Below, in pieces: positions 51,150 to 63,882 of a stretch of 64,000 nt of DNA. Both the position numbers and the translations under genes were made by a program. The notes under the pieces are model-generated. The model did no database searches and was not told the DNA's origin. It saw only the letters and a program-made list of their open reading frames with translations. The stretch lies in assembly GCA_963989245.1 (NCBI GenBank), contig OZ022349.1:31602693-31666692 (forward strand). The letters run 5' to 3'. Each line of letters begins with the position of its first letter. The stretch's first letter is position 1. This DNA comes from Nansenia antarctica (taxonomy: Eukaryota > Chordata > Actinopteri > Argentiniformes > Microstomatidae).

Positions 51150-51419
51150 AAGTTGCTCTGATTGTCATTTAGAGTTACATTATAGGATTATTCAACAACA
51201 ATCAAAATGTGCTCGTGAAAGGCAGAAAACAACACTTTGATAGTTTGATATAACTTGAGAACGAATGCAAAAAACAGTCCACTCTAAGAATAGGCCGCTT
51301 GGACACTTTCAGAACAGCTCTGTTAATGACTGAAAACAGCTCTCGAAGAGATTGTCAAAAGAGACTCCGAAAACGAAACGTTGATCACTTTTGAGCAAAA
51401 GGCTGCACACACGCAATTC
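51150..51419 (+). repeat. G monomer with 1 bp deletion, 270 bp
   Basis: ACAACAAGTCAAAATG reads ACAACAATCAAAATG, with one G missing. It is type U. This is the only monomer with this change. It is not in a homopolymer run, so a simple sequencing run-length error is less likely than for an A-run change, but a single-base assembly error cannot be excluded. Confidence 0.85.
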
Positions 51420-51961
51420 AAGTTGCTCTGATTGTCATTTAGAGTTACATTATAGGATTATTCAACAACAAGTCAAAATGTGCTCGTGAAAGGCAGAAAA
51501 CAACACTTTGATAGTTTGATATAACTTGAGAACGAATGCAAAAAACAGTCCACTCTAAGAACAGGCCGCTTGGACACTTTCAGAACAGCTCTGTTAATGA
51601 CTGAAAACAGCTCTCGAAGAGATTGTCAAAAGAGACTCCGAAAACGAAACGTTGATCACTTTTGAGCAAAAGGCTGCACACACGCAATTCAAGTTGCTCT
51701 GATTGTCATTTAGAGTTACATTATAGGATTATTCAACAACAAGTCAAAATGTGCTCGTGAAAGGCAGAAAACAACACTTTGATAGTTTGATATAACTTGA
51801 GAACGAATGCAAAAAACAGTCCACTCTCAGAACAGGCCGCTTGGACACTTTCAGAACAGCTCTGTTAATGACTGAAAACAGCTCTCGAAGAGATTGTCAA
51901 AAGAGACTCCGAAAACGAAACGTTGATCACTTTTGAGCAAAAGGCTGCACACACGCAATTC

Positions 51962-54129
51962 AAGTTGCTCTGATTGTCATTTAGAGTTACATTATAGGAT
52001 TATTCAACAACAAGTCAAAATGTGCTCGTGAAAGGCAGAAAACAACACTTTGATAGTTTGATATAACTTGAGAACGAATGCAAAAAACAGTCCACTCTAA
52101 GAACAGGCCGCTTGGACACTTTCAGAACAGCTCTGTTAATGACTGAAAACAGCTCTCGAAGAGATTGTCAAAAGAGACTTCGAAAACGAAACGTTGATCA
52201 CTTTTGAGCAAAAGGCTGCACACACGCAATTCAAGTTGCTCTGATTGTCATTTAGAGTTACATTATAGGATTATTCAACAACAAGTCAAAATGTGCTCGT
52301 GAAAGGCAGAAAACAACACTTTGATAGTTTGATATAACTTGAGAACGAATGCAAAAAACAGTCCACTCTAAGAATAGGCCGCTTGGACACTTTCAGAACA
52401 GCTCTGTTAATGACTGAAAACAGCTCTCGAAGAGATTGTCAAAAGAGACTCCGAAAACGAAACGTTGATCACTTTTGAGCAAAAGGCTGCACACACGCAA
52501 TTCAAGTTGCTCTGATTGTCATTTAGAGTTACATTATAGGATTATTCAACAACAAGTCAAAATGTGCTCGTGAAAGGCAGAAAACAACACTTTGATAGTT
52601 TGATATAACTTGAGAACGAATGCAAAAAACAGTCCACTCTAAGAACAGGCCGCTTGGACACTTTCAGAACAGCTCTGTTAATGACTGAAAACAGCTCTCG
52701 AAGAGATTGTCAAAAGAGACTCCGAAAACGAAACGTTGATCACTTTTGACCAAAAGGCTGCACACACGCAATTCAAGTTGCTCTGATTGTCATTTAGAGT
52801 TACATTATAGGATTATTCAACAACAAGTCAAAATGTGCTCGTGAAAGGCAGAAAACAACACTTTGATAGTTTGATATAACTTGAGAACGAATGCAAAAAA
52901 CAGTCCACTCTAAGAACAGGCCGCTTGGACACTTTCAGAACAGCTCTGTTAATGACTGAAAACAGCTCTCGAAGAGATTGTCAAAAGAGACTCCGAAAAC
53001 GAAACGTTGATCACTTTTGAGCAAAAGGCTGCACACACGCAATTCAAGTTGCTCTGATTGTCATTTAGAGTTACATTATAGGATTATTCAACAACAAGTC
53101 AAAATGTGCTCGTGAAAGGCAGAAAACAACACTTTGATAGTTTGATATAACTTGAGAACGAATGCAAAAAACAGTCCACTCTAAGAACAGGCCGCTTGGA
53201 CACTTTCAGAACAGCTCTGTTAATGACTGAAAACAGCTCTCGAAGAGATTGTCAAAAGAGACTTCGAAAACGAAACGTTGATCACTTTTGAGCAAAAGGC
53301 TGCACACACGCAATTCAAGTTGCTCTGATTGTCATTTAGAGTTACATTATAGGATTATTCAACAACAAGTCAAAATGTGCTCGTGAAAGGCAGAAAACAA
53401 CACTTTGATAGTTTGATATAACTTGAGAACGAATGCAAAAAACAGTCCACTCTAAGAATAGGCCGCTTGGACACTTTCAGAACAGCTCTGTTAATGACTG
53501 AAAACAGCTCTCGAAGAGATTGTCAAAAGAGACTTCGAAAACGAAACGTTGATCACTTTTGAGCAAAAGGCTGCACACACGCAATTCAAGTTGCTCTGAT
53601 TGTCATTTAGAGTTACATTATAGGATTATTCAACAACAAGTCAAAATGTGCTCGTGAAAGGCAGAAAACAACACTTTGATAGTTTGATATAACTTGAGAA
53701 CGAATGCAAAAAACAGTCCACTCTAAGAACAGGCCGCTTGGACACTTTCAGAACAGCTCTGTTAATGACTGAAAACAGCTCTCGAAGAGATTGTCAAAAG
53801 AGACTCCGAAAACGAAACGTTGATCACTTTTGACCAAAAGGCTGCACACACGCAATTCAAGTTGCTCTGATTGTCATTTAGAGTTACATTATAGGATTAT
53901 TCAACAACAAGTCAAAATGTGCTCGTGAAAGGCAGAAAACAACACTTTGATAGTTTGATATAACTTGAGAACGAATGCAAAAAACAGTCCACTCTAAGAA
54001 CAGGCCGCTTGGACACTTTCAGAACAGCTCTGTTAATGACTGAAAACAGCTCTCGAAGAGATTGTCAAAAGAGACTCCGAAAACGAAACGTTGATCACTT
54101 TTGAGCAAAAGGCTGCACACACGCAATTC
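51962..54129 (+). repeat. Four-monomer tandem T-U-Q-Q, 1,084 bp x 2
   Basis: T-U-Q-Q at 51,962-53,045 is repeated at 53,046-54,129. The first Q of each (52504, 53588) has TTTTGACCAAAAGG in place of TTTTGAGCAAAAGG. The U at 53317 differs from its partner by ACTTCG. The same GACC variant also marks Q monomers at 42752, 54943 and 63341. Confidence 0.86.
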
Positions 54130-55213
54130 AAGTTGCTCTGATTGTCATTTAGAGTTACATTATAGGATTATTCAACAACAAGTCAAAATGTGCTCGTGAA
54201 AGGCAGAAAACAACACTTTGATAGTTTGATATAACTTGAGAACGAATGCAAAAAACAGTCCACTCTCAGAACAGGCCGCTTGGACACTTTCAGAACAGCT
54301 CTGTTAATGACTGAAAACAGCTCTCGAAGAGATTGTCAAAAGAGACTCCGAAAACGAAACGTTGATCACTTTTGAGCAAAAGGCTGCACACACGCAATTC
54401 AAGTTGCTCTGATTGTCATTTAGAGTTACATTATAGGATTATTCAACAACAAGTCAAAATGTGCTCGTGAAAGGCAGAAAACAACACTTTGATAGTTTGA
54501 TATAACTTGAGAACGAATGCAAAAAACAGTCCACTCTAAGAACAGGCCGCTTGGACACTTTCAGAACAGCTCTGTTAATGACTGAAAACAGCTCTCGAAG
54601 AGATTGTCAAAAGAGACTTCGAAAACGAAACGTTGATCACTTTTGAGCAAAAGGCTGCACACACGCAATTCAAGTTGCTCTGATTGTCATTTAGAGTTAC
54701 ATTATAGGATTATTCAACAACAAGTCAAAATGTGCTCGTGAAAGGCAGAAAACAACACTTTGATAGTTTGATATAACTTGAGAACGAATGCAAAAAACAG
54801 TCCACTCTAAGAATAGGCCGCTTGGATACTTTCAGAACAGCTCTGTTAATGACTGAAAACAGCTCTCGAAGAGATTGTCAAAAGAGACTCCGAAAACGAA
54901 ACGTTGATCACTTTTGAGCAAAAGGCTGCACACACGCAATTCAAGTTGCTCTGATTGTCATTTAGAGTTACATTATAGGATTATTCAACAACAAGTCAAA
55001 ATGTGCTCGTGAAAGGCAGAAAACAACACTTTGATAGTTTGATATAACTTGAGAACGAATGCAAAAAACAGTCCACTCTAAGAACAGGCCGCTTGGACAC
55101 TTTCAGAACAGCTCTGTTAATGACTGAAAACAGCTCTCGAAGAGATTGTCAAAAGAGACTCCGAAAACGAAACGTTGATCACTTTTGACCAAAAGGCTGC
55201 ACACACGCAATTC

Positions 55214-57107
55214 AAGTTGCTCTGATTGTCATTTAGAGTTACATTATAGGATTATTCAACAACAAGTCAAAATGTGCTCGTGAAAGGCAGAAAACAACAC
55301 TTTGATAGTTTGATATAACTTGAGAACGAATGCAAAAAACAGTCCACTCTAAGAACAGGCCACTTGGACACTTTCAGAACAGATCTGTTAATGACTGAAA
55401 ACAGCTCTCGAAGAGATTGTCAAAAGAGACTCCGAAAACGAAACGTTGATCACTTTTGAGCAAAAGGCTGCACACACGCAATTCAAGTTGCTCTGATTGT
55501 CATTTAGAGTTACATTATAGGATTATTCAACAACAAGTCAAAATGTGCTCGTGAAAGGCAGAAAACAACACTTTGATAGTTTGATATAACTTGAGAACGA
55601 ATGCAAAAAACAGTCCACTCTCAGAACAGGCCGCTTGGACACTTTCAGAACAGCTCTGTTAATGACTGAAAACAGCTCTCGAAGAGATTGTCAAAAGAGA
55701 CTCCGAAAACGAAACGTTGATCACTTTTGAGCAAAAGGCTGCACACACGCAATTCAAGTTGCTCTGATTGTCATTTAGAGTTACATTATAGGATTATTCA
55801 ACAACAAGTCAAAATGTGCTCGTGAAAGGCAGAAAACAACACTTTGATAGTTTGATATAACTTGAGAACGAATGCAAAAAACAGTCCACTCTAAGAACAG
55901 GCCACTTGGACACTTTCAGAACAGCTCTGTTAATGACTGAAAACAGCTCTCGAAGAGATTGTCAAAAGAGACTTCGAAAACGAAACGTTGATCACTTTTG
56001 AGCAAAAGGCTGCACACACGCAATTCAAGTTGCTCTGATTGTCATTTAGAGTTACATTATAGGATTATTCAACAACAAGTCAAAATGTGCTCGTGAAAGG
56101 CAGAAAACAACACTTTGATAGTTTGATATAACTTGAGAACGAATGCAAAAAACAGTCCACTCTCAGAACAGGCCGCTTGGACACTTTCAGAACAGCTCAG
56201 TTAATGACTGAAAACAGCTCTCGAAGAGATTGTCAAAAGAGACTCCGAAAACGAAACGTTGATCACTTTTGAGCAAAAGGCTGCACACACGCAATTCAAG
56301 TTGCTCTGATTGTCATTTAGAGTTACATTATAGGATTATTCAACAAGTCAAAATGTGCTCGTGAAAGGCAGAAAACAACACTTTGATAGTTTGATATAAC
56401 TTGAGAACGAATGCAAAAAACAGTCCACTCTAAGAACAGGCCGCTTGGACACTTTCAGAACAGCTCTGTTAATGACTGAAAACAGCTCTCGAAGAGATTG
56501 TCAAAAGAGACTTCGAAAACGAAACGTTGATCACTTTTGAGCAAAAGGCTGCACACACGCAATTCAAGTTGCTCTGATTGTCATTTAGAGTTACATTATA
56601 GGATTATTCAACAACAAGTCAAAATGTGCTCGTGAAAGGCAGAAAACAACACTTTGATAGTTTGATATAACTTGAGAACGAATGCAAAAAACAGTCCACT
56701 CTAAGAATAGGCCGCTTGGACACTTTCAGAACAGCTCTGTTAATGACTGAAAACAGCTCTCGAAGAGATTGTCAAAAGAGACTCCGAAAACGAAACGTTG
56801 ATCACTTTTGAGCAAAAGGCTGCACACACGCAATTCAAGTTGCTCTGATTGTCATTTAGAGTTACATTATAGGATTATTCAACAACAAGTCAAAATGTGC
56901 TCGTGAAAGGCAGAAAACAACACTTTGATAGTTTGATATAACTTGAGAACGAATGCAAAAAACAGTCCACTCTAAGAACAGGCCGCTTGGACACTTTCAG
57001 AACAGCTCTGTTAATGACTGAAAACAGCTCTCGAAGAGATTGTCAAAAGAGACTCCGAAAACGAAACGTTGATCACTTTTGAGCAAAAGGCTGCACACAC
57101 GCAATTC
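55214..57107 (+). repeat. Seven-monomer higher-order repeat S-P-R-P-T-U-Q, 1,894 bp (copy)
   Basis: Monomers at 55214 (S), 55485 (P), 55756 (R), 56027 (P with GCTCAG), 56298 (T, 268 bp), 56566 (U) and 56837 (Q). The length is 3 bp short of 7 x 271 because the T monomer has lost one AAC. It is followed at 57,108 by S-P-R-P-T-Q-Q, the same order with the U position occupied by Q. Together with 39,229-41,125 this is the best evidence that the heptamer is the parental unit of region II. Confidence 0.82.
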
Positions 57108-57920
57108 AAGTTGCTCTGATTGTCATTTAGAGTTACATTATAGGATTATTCAACAACAAGTCAAAATGTGCTCGTGAAAGGCAGAAAACAACACTTTGAT
57201 AGTTTGATATAACTTGAGAACGAATGCAAAAAACAGTCCACTCTAAGAACAGGCCACTTGGACACTTTCAGAACAGCTCTGTTAATGACTGAAAACAGCT
57301 CTCGAAGAGATTGTCAAAAGAGACTCCGAAAACGAAACGTTGATCACTTTTGAGCAAAAGGCTGCACACACGCAATTCAAGTTGCTCTGATTGTCATTTA
57401 GAGTTACATTATAGGATTATTCAACAACAAGTCAAAATGTGCTCGTGAAAGGCAGAAAACAACACTTTGATAGTTTGATATAACTTGAGAACGAATGCAA
57501 AAAACAGTCCACTCTCAGAACAGGCCGCTTGGACACTTTCAGAACAGCTCTGTTAATGACTGAAAACAGCTCTCGAAGAGATTGTCAAAAGAGACTCCGA
57601 AAACGAAACGTTGATCACTTTTGAGCAAAAGGCTGCACACACGCAATTCAAGTTGCTCTGATTGTCATTTAGAGTTACATTATAGGATTATTCAACAACA
57701 AGTCAAAATGTGCTCGTGAAAGGCAGAAAACAACACTTTGATAGTTTGATATAACTTGAGAACGAATGCAAAAAACAGTCCACTCTAAGAACAGGCCACT
57801 TGGACACTTTCAGAACAGCTCTGTTAATGACTGAAAACAGCTCTCGAAGAGATTGTCAAAAGAGACTTCGAAAACGAAACGTTGATCACTTTTGAGCAAA
57901 AGGCTGCACACACGCAATTC

Positions 57921-58191
57921 AAGTTGCTCTGATTGTCATTTAGAGTTACATTATAGGAATATTCAACAACAAGTCAAAATGTGCTCGTGAAAGGCAGAAA
58001 ACAACACTTTGATAGTTTGATATAACTTGAGAACGAATGCAAAAAACAGTCCACTCTCAGAACAGGCCGCTTGGACACTTTCAGAACAGCTCTGTTAATG
58101 ACTGAAAACAGCTCTCGAAGAGATTGTCAAAAGAGACTCCGAAAACGAAACGTTGATCACTTTTGAGCAAAAGGCTGCACACACGCAATTC
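57921..58191 (+). repeat. Isolated GGAATATTC G-monomer in region II
   Basis: This P monomer has GGAATATTC, otherwise seen only at 27,674-28,486 and 31,958-32,499, about 25 kb away. All its other markers are ordinary region II. The two-base change TT to AA could be recurrent or could be a short conversion tract from the transition-zone lineage. Confidence 0.8.
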
Positions 58192-61100
58192 AAGTTGCTC
58201 TGATTGTCATTTAGAGTTACATTATAGGATTATTCAACAACAAGTCAAAATGTGCTCGTGAAAGGCAGAAAACAACACTTTGATAGTTTGATATAAATTG
58301 AGAACGAATGCAAAAAACAGTCCACTCTAAGAACAGGCCGCTTGGACACTTTCAGAACAGCTCTGTTAATGACTGAAAACAGCTCTCGAAGAGATTGTCA
58401 AAAGAGACTTCGAAAACGAAACGTTGATCACTTTTGAGCAAAAGGCTGCACACACGCAATTCAAGTTGCTCTGATTGTCATTTAGAGTTACATTATAGGA
58501 TTATTCAACAACAAGTCAAAATGTGCTCGTGAAAGGCAGAAAACAACACTTTGATAGTTTGATATAACTTGAGAACGAATGCAAAAAACAGTCCACTCTA
58601 AGAACAGGCCGCTTGGACACTTTCAGAACAGCTCTGTTAATGACTGAAAACAGCTCTCGAAGAGATTGTCAAAAGAGACTCCGAAAACGAAACGTTGATC
58701 ACTTTTGAGCAAAAGGCTGCACACACGCAATTCAAGTTGCTCTGATTGTCATTTAGAGTTACATTATAGGATTATTCAACAACAAGTCAAAATGTGCTCG
58801 TGAAAGGCAGAAAACAACACTTTGATAGTTTGATATAACTTGAGAACGAATGCAAAAAACAGTCCACTCTAAGAACAGGCCGCTTGGACACTTTCAGAAC
58901 AGCTCTGTTAATGACTGAAAACAGCTCTCGAAGAGATTGTCAAAAGAGACTCCGAAAACGAAACGTTGATCACTTTTGAGCAAAAGGCTGCACACACGCA
59001 ATTCAAGTTGCTCTGATTGTCATTTAGAGTTACATTATAGGATTATTCAACAACAAGTCAAAATGTGCTCGTGAAAGGCAGAAAACAACACTTTGATAGT
59101 TTGATATAACTTGAGAACGAATGCAAAAAACAGTCCACTCTCAGAACAGGCCGCTTGGACACTTTCAGAACAGCTCTGTTAATGACTGAAAACAGCTCTC
59201 GAAGAGATTGTCAAAAGAGACTCCGAAAACGAAACGTTGATCACTTTTGAGCAAAAGGCTGCACACACGCAATTCAAGTTGCTCTGATTGTCATTTAGAG
59301 TTACATTATAGGATTATTCAACAACAAGTCAAAATGTGCTCGTGAAAGGCAGAAAACAACACTTTGATAGTTTGATATAACTTGAGAACGAATGCAAAAA
59401 ACAGTCCACTCTAAGAACAGGCCACTTGGACACTTTCAGAACAGCTCTGTTAATGACTGAAAACAGCTCTCGAAGAGATTGTCAAAAGAGACTTCGAAAA
59501 CGAAACGTTGATCACTTTTGAGCAAAAGGCTGCACACACGCAATTCAAGTTGCTCTGATTGTCATTTAGAGTTACATTATAGGATTATTCAACAACAAGT
59601 CAAAATGTGCTCGTGAAAGGCAGAAAACAACACTTTGATAGTTTGATATAACTTGAGAACGAATGCAAAAAACAGTCCACTCTCAGAACAGGCCGCTTGG
59701 ACACTTTCAGAACAGCTCTGTTAATGACTGAAAACAGCTCTCGAAGAGATTGTCAAAAGAGACTCCGAAAACGAAACGTTGATCACTTTTGAGCAAAAGG
59801 CTGCACACACGCAATTCAAGTTGCTCTGATTGTCATTTAGAGTTACATTATAGGATTATTCAACAACAAGTCAAAATGTGCTCGTGAAAGGCAGAAAACA
59901 ACACTTTGATAGTTTGATATAACTTGAGAACGAATGCAAAAAACAGTCCACTTTCAGAACAGGCCGCTTGGACACTTTCAGAACAGCTCAGTTAATGACT
60001 GAAAACAGCTCTCGAAGAGATTGTCAAAAGAGACTCCGAAAACGAAACGTTGATCACTTTTGAGCAAAAGGCTGCACACACGCAATTCAAGTTGCTCTGA
60101 TTGTCATTTAGAGTTACATTATAGGATTATTCAACAACAAGTCAAAATGTGCTCGTGAAAGGCAGAAAACAACACTTTGATAGTTTGATATAACTTGAGA
60201 ACGAATGCAAAAAACAGTCCACTCTAAGAACAGGCCGCTTGGACACTTTCAGAACAGCTCTGTTAATGACTGAAAACAGCTCTCGAAGAGATTGTCAAAA
60301 GAGACTTCGAAAACGAAACGTTGATCACTTTTGAGCAAAAGGCTGCACACACGCAATTCAAGTTGCTCTGATTGTCATTTAGAGTTACATTATAGGATTA
60401 TTCAACAACAAGTCAAAATGTGCTCGTGAAAGGCAGAAAACAACACTTTGATAGTTTGATATAACTTGAGAACGAATGCAAAAAACAGTCCACTCTAAGA
60501 ACAGGCCGCTTGGACACTTTCAGAACAGCTCTGTTAATGACTGAAAACAGCTCTCGAAGAGATTGTCAAAAGAGACTCCGAAAACGAAACGTTGATCACT
60601 TTTGAGCAAAAGGCTGCACACACGCAATTCAAGTTGCTCTGATTGTCATTTAGAGTTACATTATAGGATTATTCAACAACAAGTCAAAATGTGCTCGTGA
60701 AAGGCAGAAAACAACACTTTGATAGTTTGATATAACTTGAGAACGAATGCAAAAAACAGTCCACTCTAAGAACAGGCCGCTTGGACACTTTCAGAACAGC
60801 TCTGTTAATGACTGAAAACAGCTCTCGAAGAGATTGTCAAAAGAGACTCCGAAAACGAAACGTTGATCACTTTTGAGCAAAAGGCTGCACACACGCAATT
60901 CAAGTTGCTCTGATTGTCATTTAGAGTTACATTATAGGATTATTCAACAACAAGTCAAAATGTGCTCGTGAAAGGCAGAAAACAACACTTTGATAGTTTG
61001 ATATAACTTGAGAACGAATGCAAAAAACAGTCCACTCTCAGAACAGGCCGCTTGGACACTTTCAGAACAGCTCTGTTAATGACTGAAAACAGCTCTCGAA

Positions 61101-63882
61101 GAGATTGTCAAAAGAGACTCCGAAAACGAAACGTTGATCACTTTTGAGCAAAAGGCTGCACACACGCAATTCAAGTTGCTCTGATTGTCATTTAGAGTTA
61201 CATTATAGGATTATTCAACAACAAGTCAAAATGTGCTCGTGAAAGGCAGAAAACAACACTTTGATAGTTTGATATAACTTGAGAACGAATGCAAAAAACA
61301 GTCCACTCTAAGAACAGGCCACTTGGACACTTTCAGAACAGCTCTGTTAATGACTGAAAACAGCTCTCGAAGAGATTGTCAAAAGAGACTTCGAAAACGA
61401 AACGTTGATCACTTTTGAGCAAAAGGCTGCACACACGCAATTCAAGTTGCTCTGATTGTCATTTAGAGTTACATTATAGGATTATTCAACAACAAGTCAA
61501 AATGTGCTCGTGAAAGGCAGAAAACAACACTTTGATAGTTTGATATAACTTGAGAACGAATGCAAAAAACAGTCCACTCTCAGAACAGGCCGCTTGGACA
61601 CTTTCAGAACAGCTCTGTTAATGACTGAAAACAGCTCTCGAAGAGATTGTCAAAAGAGACTCCGAAAACGAAACGTTGATCACTTTTGAGCAAAAGGCTG
61701 CACACACGCAATTCAAGTTGCTCTGATTGTCATTTAGAGTTACATTATAGGATTATTCAACAACAAGTCAAAATGTGCTCGTGAAAGGCAGAAAACAACA
61801 CTTTGATAGTTTGATATAACTTGAGAACGAATGCAAAAAACAGTCCACTCTAAGAACAGGCCGCTTGGACACTTTCAGAACAGCTCTGTTAATGACTGAA
61901 AACAGCTCTCGAAGAGATTGTCAAAAGAGACTTCGAAAACGAAACGTTGATCACTTTTGAGCAAAAGGCTGCACACACGCAATTCAAGTTGCTCTGATTG
62001 TCATTTAGAGTTACATTATAGGATTATTCAACAACAAGTCAAAATGTGCTCGTGAAAGGCAGAAAACAACACTTTGATAGTTTGATATAACTTGAGAACG
62101 AATGCAAAAAACAGTCCACTCTAAGAATAGGCCGCTTGGACACTTTCAGAACAGCTCTGTTAATGACTGAAAACAGCTCTCGAAGAGATTGTCAAAAGAG
62201 ACTCCGAAAACGAAACGTTGATCACTTTTGAGCAAAAGGCTGCACACACGCAATTCAAGTTGCTCTGATTGTCATTTAGAGTTACATTATAGGATTATTC
62301 AACAACAAGTCAAAATGTGCTCGTGAAAGGCAGAAAACAACACTTTGATAGTTTGATATAACTTGAGAACGAATGCAAAAAACAGTCCACTCTAAGAACA
62401 GGCCGCTTGGACACTTTCAGAACAGCTCTGTTAATGACTGAAAACAGCTCTCGAAGAGATTGTCAAAAGAGACTCCGAAAACGAAACGTTGATCACTTTT
62501 GAGCAAAAGGCTGCACACACGCAATTCAAGTTGCTCTGATTGTCATTTAGAGTTACATTATAGGATTATTCAACAACAAGTCAAAATGTGCTCGTGAAAG
62601 GCAGAAAACAACACTTTGATAGTTTGATATAACTTGAGAACGAATGCAAAAAACAGTCCACTCTCAGAACAGGCCGCTTGGACACTTTCAGAACAGCTCT
62701 GTTAATGACTGAAAACAGCTCTCGAAGAGATTGTCAAAAGAGACTCCGAAAACGAAACGTTGATCACTTTTGAGCAAAAGGCTGCACACACGCAATTCAA
62801 GTTGCTCTGATTGTCATTTAGAGTTACATTATAGGATTATTCAACAACAAGTCAAAATGTGCTCGTGAAAGGCAGAAAACAACACTTTGATAGTTTGATA
62901 TAACTTGAGAACGAATGCAAAAAACAGTCCACTCTAAGAACAGGCCGCTTGGACACTTTCAGAACAGCTCTGTTAATGACTGAAAACAGCTCTCGAAGAG
63001 ATTGTCAAAAGAGACTTCGAAAACGAAACGTTGATCACTTTTGAGCAAAAGGCTGCACACACGCAATTCAAGTTGCTCTGATTGTCATTTAGAGTTACAT
63101 TATAGGATTATTCAACAACAAGTCAAAATGTGCTCGTGAAAGGCAGAAAACAACACTTTGATAGTTTGATATAACTTGAGAACGAATGCAAAAAACAGTC
63201 CACTCTAAGAATAGGCCGCTTGGACACTTTCAGAACAGCTCTGTTAATGACTGAAAACAGCTCTCGAAGAGATTGTCAAAAGAGACTCCGAAAACGAAAC
63301 GTTGATCACTTTTGAGCAAAAGGCTGCACACACGCAATTCAAGTTGCTCTGATTGTCATTTAGAGTTACATTATAGGATTATTCAACAACAAGTCAAAAT
63401 GTGCTCGTGAAAGGCAGAAAACAACACTTTGATAGTTTGATATAACTTGAGAACGAATGCAAAAAACAGTCCACTCTAAGAACAGGCCGCTTGGACACTT
63501 TCAGAACAGCTCTGTTAATGACTGAAAACAGCTCTCGAAGAGATTGTCAAAAGAGACTCCGAAAACGAAACGTTGATCACTTTTGACCAAAAGGCTGCAC
63601 ACACGCAATTCAAGTTGCTCTGATTGTCATTTAGAGTTACATTATAGGATTATTCAACAACAAGTCAAAATGTGCTCGTGAAAGGCAGAAAACAACACTT
63701 TGATAGTTTGATATAACTTGAGAACGAATGCAAAAAACAGTCCACTCTAAGAACAGGCCACTTGGACACTTTCAGAACAGATCTGTTAATGACTGAAAAC
63801 AGCTCTCGAAGAGATTGTCAAAAGAGACTCCGAAAACGAAACGTTGATCACTTTTGAGCAAAAGGCTGCACACACGCAATTC

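Larger units (their letters stand above)
54401..59275 (+). repeat. Long-range duplicated segment in region II, copy 2 (partner 42,210-47,355)
   Basis: Second copy of the segment at 42,210. A third start of the same series, T-U-Q(GACC)-S(AGATCTG), appears at 62,799-63,882 and continues past the right edge, so at least three copies of the marker set exist. Private changes here include CTTGGATACTTTC in the U at 54672 and GGAATATTC in the P at 57921. Confidence 0.8.
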
